From positions 34,503,405-34,567,404 of the forward strand of contig OX392530.1 in the NCBI GenBank assembly GCA_947623455.1: a stretch of 64,000 bases of DNA, in the 5' to 3' direction. The stretch is from Mimachlamys varia (Eukaryota > Mollusca > Bivalvia > Pectinida > Pectinidae). The translations under genes and the position numbers were made by a program. Position 1 is the stretch's first letter, and each line of letters starts with the position of its first letter. Positions 36,501 to 49,400 of this stretch are shown in pieces. The notes beneath the pieces are model-generated. The model was not told the origin of the DNA and searched no databases. It saw only the letters and a program-made list of their open reading frames with translations.

Positions 36501-39500
36501 GATCTGAACTGTACACGTTCTAATGTATACCATACCTGTCCTGATGTCTACTGTACACGTGCAGATGCCTGCTGTACACGTTCTGATGTCTACTCTATAC
36601 GTTCTGATGTCTACTGTACACGTCAAATGGCTGTTGTACACGATTTGCTGTCTAATGTACACGTTCTGATGTCTACTGTTCACGATATGCTGTCTACAGT
36701 ACACGATCTGGTGTCTATTGTACACATTCTGATGTATATTGTACATGTTCTGATAAATACTGTACATGTTGTGTTGTCTACTGTACTCGTTCTAGTGTCT
36801 ACAGTACACGTTCTGATGTCTACTGTACACGTTCTGATGTATATTGTCTACGATTTGATGTCTACAGTACACCTTTTGATGTCTACTGTACAAGTTATGA
36901 TGTCTACTTTAAACGTTCTGATATCTACTGTACAAGATATGATTGCTATTTTACACGTTCAGATTGCTACTGTATACGTTCTGATGAATACGCTACACGT
37001 TCTAATATTTACTGTTCACATTCTGTTGTCTACTATATAATATCTTATATCTACTGTGCATGTTCTGATGTCAACTGTACACGTTCTGATATCTACTGTA
37101 CATATTCTGATGTCTACTGTACACGTTCTGTTGTCCACTGTACATGTTCCTATGTTAACTGTACACGATCTGATGTCTACTGTACACATTCTGATGTCTA
37201 CTGTACATGTTCTGATATCTACCGTACATATAAGATGTCTACTGTACACGTTCTGATGTCTACTGTACCTGTTCTGATGTCAACTGTACATGTTTTGATA
37301 TCTACTGTACATATTGCGATGTCTACTGTACACGTTCTGTTGTCTACTGTACACGTTCTGTTGTCTACTGTACATGTTCTGATATCTACTGTACATGTTC
37401 TCATCTGCACTGTACACGTTCTAATGTATACTATACCTGTTCTGATGTCTAATGTACATGTTCAGATGTCTGCTGTATACGTTCTGATGTCTACTGTACA
37501 CGTCTGATGTCTGCTGTACACGATTTGTTGTCTACTGTACACGTTCTGATGTCTACTGTACACGATATATTGTCTGCTGAACACGATTTGTTGTCTGCTG
37601 TACACGTTCTTTTGACTATTGTTCACGTTTTGATGTCTACTGTACACGTTCTAAAGTCTAATGAACACATTCTAGTGTCTACTGTACATGCTCTGATGTC
37701 TACTGTACACGTTCTGTTGTCTACTGTACACGTTCTGATTTTCTAATATACATGTTCTGTTGTCTACTGTACACGTTCTGTTGTCTACAGTACACGTTCT
37801 GTTGTCTACAGTACACGTTCTGTTGTCTACTGCACATGTTCCTATGTTAACTGTACACGATATGATGTCTACTGTACACGTTCTGATGTCTACTGTACAT
37901 GTTCTGATATCTACTGTTCATATTCTGATGTCTACTGTCTACGCTCTGATGTCTACAGTACACCTTTTGATGTCTACTGTACAAGTTATGATGTCTACTT
38001 TAAACGTTCTGATATCTACTGTACAAGATATAATGGCTATTTTACACGTTCAGATTGCTACTGTATAAATTTTGATGAATACGCTACACGTTCTAATATT
38101 TACTGTTCACATTCTGTTGTCTACTATAAAAGATTATATCTACTGTACACGTTCTGATGTCTAATGGATACGTTTCTGATGTCTATTGTACACGTTCCTA
38201 TGTTTACTGTACACGTTCCTATGTTTACTGTACATGTTCTGATGTCTACTGTACACGTTCTGATATCTACTGTATACGTTTCTGATGTCTATTGTACACG
38301 TTCCTATGTTTACTGTACACGTTCCTATGTTTACTGTACATGTTCTGATGTCTACTGTACACGTTCTGATGTCTACTGTACATATTCGGATGTCTACTGT
38401 ACACGTTCTGATGTCTACTGTACACGTTCCTATGTTTACTGTACACGATCTGATGTCTACTGTACACGTTCCTATGTTTACTGTTCACGATATGATGTCT
38501 ACTGTACACGTTCTAATGTCTACTGTACACGTTCCTATGTTTACTGTACACGATCTGATGTCTACTGTACACGTTCTGATGTCTACTATACATATTCTGA
38601 TGTCTACTGTACACGTTCTGTTGTCTACTGTACACGTTCTGTTGTCTACTGAACACGTTCCTATGTTTTCTGTACACGATATGATGTCTACTGTACACGT
38701 TCTAATGTCTACTGTACACGTTCTGTTGTCTACTGTACACGTTCCTATGTTTACTGTACACGATATGATGTCTACTGTACACGTTCTAATGTCTACTGTA
38801 AACGTTCTGTTGTCTACTGTACACGTTCCTATGTTTACTGTACACGATCTGATGTCTACTGTACACGTTCTGATGTCTGCTGTACACGTTCTGATGTGTA
38901 CTATACCTGTTCTGATATCTACTGTACCTGTTCCGATATCTTTTGTACACGTTTAGATGTCTACTGTACACGTTCTGATGTCTACTGTACACATCTGAGT
39001 CTGCTCTGCACGATTTGTTGTCTACTGTACACGTTCTGATGTCTACTGTTCACGATATGTTGTCTGCTGTACGCGATTTGTTGTCTGCTGTACACGTTCT
39101 GATGTCTATTGTTCACGTTTTGATGTCTACTGTACATGTTCTGATGTCTACTGTACATGTTCTGATATCAATTGTACACGTTCTGATATCTATTGTACAT
39201 ATTCTGATGTCTACTATACACGTTCTGATGTCTACTGTACACGTTCTGAGGTCAACTGTACACGTTCTGATATCTACTGTACATATTCTGATGTCTACTG
39301 TACACGCTCAGATGTCTACTGTACACATTCTGATGTATACTATATCGTATATTAAGTACATGTTCTGATATCAATTGTACACGTTCTGATATCTATTGTA
39401 CATATTCTGATGTCTACTATACACGTTCTGATGTCTACTGTACACGTTTTGAAGTCTACTTTACACATTCTGATGTCTACTGTACACGTTCAGATGTCTA

Positions 39501-39600
39501 CTGTACACGTTCAGATGTCTACTGTACACGTTTTGATGTCTGTCTACTGTACATGTTCTGATCTGAACTATACACATTCTGATGTATACTATATCGTATA
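33590..39600. repeat. 21-bp minisatellite B (spacer between RPTP-3 and RPTP-2)
   Basis: About 6 kb, on the order of 286 copies of the same 21-bp unit as array A. A 20-bp variant (gattctactgtacatgttct) dominates the left end. Internal block duplications are visible: 142 bp (33661 and 33803), 970 bp (34432 and 35402), 612 bp (35551 and 36163) and 1091 bp (36857 and 37948). Long open frames in it (up to about 300 codons) reflect the 21-nt period only. Confidence 0.97.
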
Positions 39601-40298
39601 TTAAGTATGATGCTTATAGTTTAGGGTAGTATGATATATTATAGTGTAACTTGTTCAAACGGATGTTATTTATTTATTTTTTTATCCGTGCTCAGAGGGA
39701 ACTATTGGGACCGATCTGGAATGCCGGAATAGCCAGGGATTCAGGGCCGGTTAAGACAAGTTATACTGTATCAAGTATAATTCTTTTTGATTATAACAAA
39801 ATACTTTTTTTTTCAACACTCTATGAGAGCTTTTCATTTCTGGCACAAAGGTTAAAACTTCTAGGAATTTAAAAAGTTTTGGTTCCAACGAAAGATGTTT
39901 AATGTCATATGTATTTTATTATCTTTAGTGAAATTTTGAAAAATCAAGAGATTGCGTCTATATTGATATGAAATGCACTAGTTTGAGTAATGTGGTACTC
40001 ATCAGTCGTTTGAAAACCTCTACACTAATATTATTCTCTACATGTAAATATGATGGCAAGTCATCAGGTAAGGTATCAATGCAAGTGCACTGAAGCTGTG
40101 AACAAGCAGGACAATCACATTGTCCTCACCAGGTGTTGGAACAAACCTCCAGAATCATGTTATCATCGTGATCATCATCAAAACAAACAGGTAAATCACA
40201 GTGTTCACCATCAACCTTCTGTTATTCTATAAATTAGAAGCTTTAAACACAGAAATGTAACACTAGTGTCCAGAAGAACAATGCACATAATCTTTGCA
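39601..40298 (-). other. RPTP-3 3' flank / probable 3' UTR, with transposon empty site
   Basis: Aligns with 5623-6273 downstream of RPTP-2. The sequence at 39609-39630 is the unoccupied target of the Tc1-family element at 4081-5622. Confidence 0.6.
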
Positions 40299-40409
40299 TC
40301 ATGGATTGTTTTGGTAAACTGCTTCTTCGTTTTGGTATGCGTTGTAGCAACTGTTGCTCATTGTTCGAAAATAGGCTTTCACAGCATCCCATGTATATTG
40401 GTACTGGTC
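40299..40409 (-). CDS. RPTP-3 exon 31 (last): end of D2 and tail
   Basis: 36 codons then TGA. Ends [13 protein letters not shown], identical in the tail to RPTP-2. Confidence 0.88.
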   Translation of the reverse strand, partial: DQYQYTWDAVKAYFRTMSNSCYNAYQNEEAVYQNNP

Positions 40410-43400
40410 CTGAAACATCAACACCAGTGAAACAATTACATTTCATCATATAAAAGTATTCAATTGTTACAGTAGGACTAAATATGACACGATCTTAAAC
40501 ATCGCTTTTTCTTTGTAACTATATTCTATTAGGTTGTATAGTGTGATATATGGAATAATTTATACCATAGAAGCAACAAACTGTGGACGCCGGATCTGCA
40601 GCTGCCTTGTGGTAGCGTACACGTCCATGTCTGACTCAGTGTCCAGTCTCTCCAACGTTGTACTAATCAGACAATACAGGCCACAGCGTTTTGATCCATC
40701 CCTGAACAACAACACAAATCTAATTTCAATATCTACCTGCAGTAAACATATGTAATTTTTGTTGTGAAGTAGTTGTCACATTTATTTTCTTAAAAGGTTG
40801 TTTCTTTATAGGAGAAAATAAAACGCTCTAAAGTCATGTTTATTACGACTTACTTCAGCTTATAAGATATTTATATTGAATAATAGTATCATTCCTTTGT
40901 ACATATAACGACTTTCTATAGCGTATATGCTATTCACAATCAATAATAATAGTATATTCCTTTGTTCATATAACGACTTTCTTTAGCTAATATGCTATGC
41001 ATATTCAATGATAATATTTTTCCTTTGTACATATTAGGACTTTCTATAGCTTATATGGTATGATAATCATTACTCTGAGTAGGAATTCTTCTTGGAGGTT
41101 TTTAAAAAAGAGATAATTTGATTGTATTGGTTTTTGAACGATGACGTACAAACACGTAACAACGATTGGTGCGTCCTCCTGAGACATCATCCATGCCTCT
41201 ACCAGATAATGGAGTTTACACAGGACAATCTGATTTGATGGAATGGCCGAATCCTTTGTCCAATTATTGACTTGGAACAGCTTGACTTGCTGATTAGTCT
41301 GACATTGCTGAAACGAAAACCAACACTATATATATTATAATCTGATCAGCTACTGCTTTCTGATTCTGTATATACAAAGGATGCATAATGCAGTGTAAAA
41401 GAGGTTATGGTTAATGGCAATAAGTTTAATGTAAAATGTATTTACAGCATAATCTGTCTAAACCAGATGTCGCCAGAACCAAAACTTTGACCAGTTTACA
41501 CAGGTGTCCGAAATAAGATATAAATTAAGAGGGAAATACCGGGACCAAACGGTAAGGCCGGGATATATAGGATTTCAGATTAGACACGGGGCTGGTTTAG
41601 ACAGGTCTGACTTGTACACAATGTTTGTATTAACCTTATGATAGATCTCCAGCATTGATGCAGTGATGCCATCATCACATTGTTCAACTGACATCGACCG
41701 TATCTCAAACGGAGGAGCAGACTTGACCTTGGATTGCTCGGGCCACCACGGTGTTTCCTGATATAACAAAATGTTTTTCATTTTCACATTTTCATTATTT
41801 TATACAGTCGTAATGTTTTAAGTGTGTAAAATGTTTCATTCCCCCCTTTTGTATTTATCATTTTCTTTTTCTTTTGGTTTGTTTTTGTAATTGCTTATGT
41901 ATAATTTTCCAATTGCAGTAAAATGATTTGCCATTTTTACATTCATTTGTATGAAGCGTGTATTCGTCCCGAAGCAATTATCAAGTCCTTATGTATAACA
42001 ACAAATAACGACTTTGGCTGAAGTTAAGAGATAAAAGCGTTCCAGTAAAAAATTACATGTGTATTAAACTCAATTGTTTTTGTAAGTTTGAATAATCAGT
42101 CACTTGTATAATGCTGTTCATTTGTTTACTACAGAATGTTCAGAGAGTTGATACTAATTTTAATGGAAACAACACTTACAATGTACAAGTCAAAATGTAC
42201 ATTTACATGTAACCAAATATGAAGAAAAAAACAGTCAGGACTTCAATATTAATGTTAATAGGAGATCCGTTAATGATCCTGATATCAACCAACCTTTCCG
42301 TCAACAGAATCCTCCAGACAGACGATAGTTCTTGAGCGATAATCAGTCACCATGGTCCAGAAGTTCACAAGTGTATGTGGCAGAGGGAACTGAGTTACCA
42401 AGTACCTCAGGTGGTGCCGGAAGCTCTGGTGTTCATGCATGAAAACAAGTTTTAACTTTAACAAACACTCACAAAAAGGAGAGGTTTTAGGGTGTCAACA
42501 TAAGGAATGTTTTGTTTGGGGAGTTTGCAGTATGTCAATGTCAATGCATTTTTATGAATTCAAAGTTTACAAATGTACAAGTGAAATATTGAAACAAATA
42601 AAAACATCCATTGAGACTGATATTTTTCACCGAGGGAAACTATTGGAATGATATAACCAACAACTGCATTGCCTGCTCGCCATGCATTGATATTTTGCGT
42701 CGAATCCAATGCCGTGACACAATAATATTTTCAATGTTCCCTAGGACATTATAAAACAAAAATATTTTTGAGTCCTTCGTAAAATCCATTTTTTGTTGCA
42801 CTTTTGAAAAAACAATTATCACACTCGAAAATTATTCATATATGTAAATTGTTGTACATCATGGAACATTTAATCAATATGTGTATTACTATAACGTGTA
42901 GATATGCCCTCTATCTGTATTGTATTCATACCGGAAGTTTAACGGCGTTGATGTAGTTAGTCGTCTGGGAAATCACCGAGCATAAGACTACTCTGTTATT
43001 GTCGTCTGTTACAAGAAACAATTGTACACATATTAAACGTGAACTAAAATGAATTGCTAGAAAAACAAATGATATACAAAAATTAATTAAAAAAATAATA
43101 ATAATAATACCAACAGAGTTGAAATTGTCGTGAATTGAACATTTTTTGTCGTTTTTTAATTGGCATTAAAAAACAAAAAATTGCATAATTTAGAGAACTG
43201 TTCGACTTGAATAACATCATCTTAGCTAATATTTAATCCTCTCATTTTCATCTTGTATTTGAGAAGTTAAGAAACCGTTATCAGAGTTTTATGTGTTGAT
43301 AATAATAAGAACAATAGGGAATCTTTTATTTTCTTTTTCTGACAGAAAATACAGTCATGAATAACTGAAAATATCAGCTTCATCTGCAACATAACATATT

Positions 43401-46400
43401 AAAAACAAGAAGGTAGGAAAAGATCACGAAACAATTACTGCTCGTGCAAACATTAACAATCTTTACATAAAGAAAAATCGTGACAGATTTTCAGGACTAT
43501 AACAGTTATAACTATTTAACATGGCATTGCTTCCTGAAGTTCAAACTTCTGGCAAAGTTTTATGTAATATTAACGATTTCCATATTTTAACGATATAAAT
43601 AGAATAAAACAATAAATAAAACAAACTTCCTATGTACATGACATTGACACGGGCACAATTTAGAGTCTAATACAAAATCTTTAAAAAAAAATATTGAACT
43701 CTTACAAGGTATTGTAATGATAACGTTAATTTCATTACGGAGAACAATGTCGAATGACATTTGTTCTCCGTTTAAGTAAGTATTGTGTACCTGGTAGAAT
43801 ATCCATGTCGCGGTTCTTATCCCTGTTCTCTGTAGACTTGGCAGACACGTATTTTAAACGTTTCTCACTGAATGCCTTGACGTCTTTAAGAGTCTGTGAA
43901 ATAATTATTTAATGAATTGTCATTTCAGATTAAAAAGAAGGAGGTAATTTAATTAGACTCCGTGTAAATCTTTCCTATGTTCATATTTTGGATTATGATT
44001 TTGTTATTGCTTCAGCATTCTCTAATCTTTTTTAGTGGTGATATTAAGCGATTCTTAAATTATTCTGATGTACCTGGAATTCCTTACTGCGTTGTTTATG
44101 GTTTACAGGAACTTCATAGACATCGCTTTCGTCGGAGCTAATTTCTTCTGTCTTTGTTTGAAGGCTGTTCGGGAAGTTGAATCCTTCTAGGAGAGCCAGA
44201 TGGAGTGCTTTGTATTGTTTCTGGAAATATACACACAGTTTTGATCGTAAGGCGAGATTGTAAATTCATAGTAAGGTTACTGGATTATACAGTCCACACT
44301 TATCGAGAATGTCGATTATCAAGAGACTTTTTTTAAAAATTCAATTGAGATATCCTACATATCTTTAATCTTTTTTGTATATTATATAACAAACACACTG
44401 GACATTGTATCACACATACCACAGTTTGGACCATGTTCATTCGATTGTTCCTCATGATTTTAACATATCCATGTATGTCTATCATGTCTGCCGTCCTCCC
44501 TGCTTCCAACAAGGCATCTAATGCTATCAAAGTTCCTGTCCTCCCGATTCCAGCACTGAGCAAAATATGATATATTTTGAGATGATATGACTTAGCTTTG
44601 GCTCTTATTTACTGATGATATGATTCAAATAGAATGTACGACATATATCAAGTGATGATATAATTGGAATATGACATATATTTAGAGATGATATGATTTA
44701 GATTTAAATATGACACATATTTAGATATGTTATGATACAAGTTTGATATAAATTTAGAGATGCTATGATTTCAATATGGCTCGTATTTACTGATGATATG
44801 ATTCAAATATACGTACGACATATATTTAGGGATGCTATCATTGGAATATGACACATATTTACAGATGACATTATGTTAGTATGATACTCGTTTAGAGCTA
44901 TGATTTAAATATGACACTTATTTATAGATAATGTGATTTAGCACAGCAAAGCTAATATAAATATAAAAAATGAGCACTATTTGAGTAGATAAAATTCTTG
45001 CATCACTTTCGATAAACGATTAGCATATACAGTTGAATGAATATAGTTATTTATTAATTTAAACAAAAATTAATGCAATAAGATGTTTTGAAATATAACA
45101 TAATACTGTGAATATTGTTACTTGAATATATATTATAACTTGTTGTCATTTTGTACCTGCAATGGACCACCAGTGGTCCCTCTCCTTTAGTCCGCAAACG
45201 CGTCATATGTCGGTGAAACATAACAAGTTCAAACACATCTGGAATGTCGTGGTCAGGCCATTTTGTGTAGTGAAACTGGTGTACCTGTCGCTCTTTGTTT
45301 TTCTGTGTTATATATAACAAATTATCTGTGATAATATTGCTACCGTTGACATTCGTCATTTTTTGCAAATTGAATTGCTAACTAAACAATTTTCGGCATG
45401 TTTATCAGTTTCTCCCAATGTAATTATGAAGATGATAGACTTTTAAAAATAATCGGCTGCGTCTTAAAACCTTAAACAAAATATAACAATCGTGATATTA
45501 TGAAAATTTGACGTCAGTATTTCAATTTAATACATATTTAATTGTGGAAGAATCACATATAAATCACTATAAATAATCGGTTATATATTTTGTAAGAAAG
45601 TAACTGTTGAAACCATAGATAGTCTGCATAATGGAGACAGAACATGCGCTTTAGCCAAAACAACATTTGACTTATTTTTTCTAAAAGATCTACGCAAATG
45701 TCAGCGTTATAAAATGTAAAATTCATTGTAAGTAAAAACGACGCTAATCCTAAACACTTTAACTATTTTTCCAATGTTTCCTCTTGGAAGACAGCTTCTC
45801 TCCTTCAAATGCGAACTTGTTATCATCCTGATAACTAGATTTATATTACATATGAGAAAAGATACAGGATACGATTCGTTGACTTGACATATATACATGT
45901 ATATTTACAGTTTGTTTGGAATTGATAGTATATTGCCTATACATTTCTACGAATGCCTACTGAACTTTATTTTCTGATAAAATCAGTGGATCACGCGCCT
46001 ATTGGCGCAACGCGCAGTAATACACTCCGTTACGATTTGAACACGAGGCCGCGTCACTACATTCCAGACTCGATCAATATCCTGCCGCGTAGTATGTGTT
46101 AATTTATTTAAGAAATAAATAAGAAGCATTTTAATGGGTTTTTTAATACAATAACAGTAACAAAGACAGTATGGTTTGTTTTTATTTGAACTTATGTGAA
46201 AAATTAACAATAAAAAGATGTAATCTTTTGGAACTTTTTTGTTTACTTGTTGACTGAAATTTCGCGGGAGTTCGTCACCTCATAAGGCGGCTGTTTCAAC
46301 AGTCTACCGAAACCAAACGATACTGTTTGATTTCATCGCAGTAAGTATCATAATATCTGATAAAGAAATAATTACACGTGGGAATATAAGGTCTGGACAG

Positions 46401-49400
46401 TAAATATAAGGATTTAAGTTTCTTTCTGGTGGTTTTATCAAAGGATAAAGTTCAGTAGGATATCGATATTTGTTTCTTGGAACGCTTCGCGTTCCATTCC
46501 AACTATCGATATCCTACTGAACTTTATCCTTTGATAAAACCACCAGAAAGAAACTTTAATCCTTAAATAGCCTACCACACAGATCTATACATTGTAATAC
46601 TTACACGTCTATGTTTAAGCGTGATGACCCTCACGACGTAAAAGGCGTAATGTTTTTCGGAGTTCAGGGTGATGTTGAATGTCGCAGTGTTGATCGGGTC
46701 GTCCATGTTGGGCCAATACTTGTAGCATTTGTTCTGATTTAACAGTATGAGGAATGGAAACTCAGTTATAAACACGGCAGTTTTATTGTTTCAGAATTAC
46801 AGATTTGGCACATCAAACAATTTCTTTTATGTGATAATCATAAAAAATAGCGATTAAAACTTGATAAGACAGCAAATGGACTTATATTTTAATAAAATCA
46901 ACGTGTAAGCTGATATTACTTTTAAGTTATATTTTTGTTAAATCTATATATAAAAAACAACATTCAGCATAGTTTCTGTTTACTTTTCCGAAGGTTTCGT
47001 TTAGTTTAATTATAATCATGCATTATTTGTTGCATAAAAAGTCATACTTTTCCATTTTCGTATAAATTAGCCAACATCGCTATTGTTTGACATTTCTGCT
47101 GCCAAATCATCAGCCAAAACGTCTCATAAGTCTTTGTCTTTGGTCCTACATTAAAAAAAATGCATAGTTTTAAATTATCCTTTTTATTAACTCATATGGT
47201 TTTCATTAAATATCTACTCTGATTTATTTAATTAATTTAGTATTGATCGCCTTAGGCCAATAAAGCAGGCCGAGATGACCAATATCTCGGCCAATACAGA
47301 AATTACCAATCAATAATACTATATTATACCTTTGAAAAAATAACATTACTAAATGCAAAGGTATTGAATATAATAATAGATAAAATGCGTATGACCTATT
47401 CAAGCAATGCACTTGATTAAGAATGATTAAGAGTAATTTAGTTACCTTGAACTGCAATGTAGACTTTTGATCTGGATGTGCTCTACAACAATTAAATTAT
47501 ATTATAGTAAAAAGGTCTTTTCACCCTCATTAATTACTGAGGACATATAAATATTGTTACAAATAGCCAAAACGACCCAAATTATATCAGTATACGGGAG
47601 AAACGTTTCGAACTGTGCATTTGAAATCACCTCACCAAATCGGGTCCTCAGTGGAATAACCTTTACAAATCTGGTAAAATTACATATATCATTTTTAAAG
47701 GAAAATAATTATGGTTATTCATTTTGTCCATATGATGTTGCTTTATCCAATTGTTTATCTGCTTAGTTTTAGCAATGACAGACCATACCACGTGTATTTT
47801 CTATTAATATAGAGAATCAAGTTCTTACGTCGTCGATATAGTTTGCGTTGATATAATCTGATCCCGGTTTCGAACCCTGATCCTTGATAATCACCCTGGA
47901 GTGGTCGTCTACAGAAAAGCAATGGAATTACGTTAAACTGTTGGTACCACATGTATGTATATCAGGCGTGGGCGGGTGTATATGCAAATTGAACTTTCTT
48001 TAATTCCAATATCAGTCTCATCTAGTTATCTCAAAATTAATGTGGCAAAAAAAAATTCGAGTCTTTCGAGTATTCGATTAACGTGAGTTTAAATGTAAAG
48101 TCTGAAGCTTGGCCGGACCCGAGGAAATATTAAATTGGGTATTTGAGTTATTTATAAAAAACAATCAGAGAATACCAAAGTGTCAACAAAACCATAATCC
48201 GAACTCAAAATCTATTAAACCAGGGGCAAAACAGGAACAAAGGAAAGATTTACATGGAGGTTCTCTTAAAAGCACAATAGAATAAGACCAGGTGTTCCGC
48301 AAGAGTAAGCGTCTTCTGCTTCATCGACGACACCCGCCATGTAAATATTTGTCACTTCCAAGTAAGCATCAATCCTCAAAATGAGAACCGAGTCATCATT
48401 GTCATCACAACAAGTAAACACACCAACAAGCAAATTCAAAAACGTCCATCTTAATATCACACAAAGATACAGAATATTTTTCGATGAGATCAAGATGGTA
48501 ACCATAAAACTTGCCCATGATCTTCAATATAAAAATATTGGGTTATATTGGGTTTTATAATATAAAAATGAGTTCAATATAAAAATATAGCCCTGTATCA
48601 TGCATTCAATCATTACACAATTGACTTACTAATAGGCGTTTTGTAATATCATAATATTCTGCAATACAACTTACAGGCACATTAATATGCATGCTAATTA
48701 ACTTTTCTTTTTTAGAAAGAAAAAAATTACACATATTTACATGGAAATGTCGTAGTAAATCTATTTTTGGGGATGTTGTACTCCTTTTTCCCTTCATCGT
48801 GAGGGTGAACGGCACCAAATAGTAAAGTCTGAAAAATAAACACATAACAATTTACTCAGATCAGGAACCTGGAATTGCTCAGTCATCGAATTGAACAGTA
48901 CAGTATAAGTCTAGGTGTTTGATATAAATACTTCAGGTCTTCACTTGATATAAGAAATGTTACACTGATTTTTGATTTTGTGTGTACATGTTATTTGAAT
49001 AGAAATAAGTAAGTAGCGTAGGTAACTATCTCCAATAAAGCTTTTATGAAAAATATTTTCTCACAAAAAACTGATATTTTACCGTAATGCCCATATCAAA
49101 ACTGTGAGTAAATCTTGTTTTTAATCCAAACATATAAAAATGCATTGACAAATTCTTGATCTACTTTGGATAAATATAGAGTTCGTTAATTACCTGGTAT
49201 TCCTTGTCCAGAAGTTTATCAGCCTCTTTTTGCTCTAAGACAGCCCCAAAATTCTTCACGGGTATTGGAGTAGACAGGTCAAAATCACTTAAGTCTGCAC
49301 CAGCGTTGGCATACACATTGTCTTCGGCGTCTACATCAATGTCATCAAATCTCATATTTCCGTTTGCCAAGATGTTTGGCTTCTGAACAGAATCATTGCG

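Noticed and set aside
33590..39600. CRISPR-like regularity
   Set aside because: Repeats abut with no unique spacers and the unit itself varies; the context is a eukaryotic gene cluster.
33993..39604. Many long open frames with seven-residue repeats (such as STVHVLM and VYSRHQN) on both strands
   Set aside because: They exist because the minisatellite period is 21 nt and the unit lacks stops in several frames. They overlap on both strands and shift with each indel, and there are no splice or start signals.
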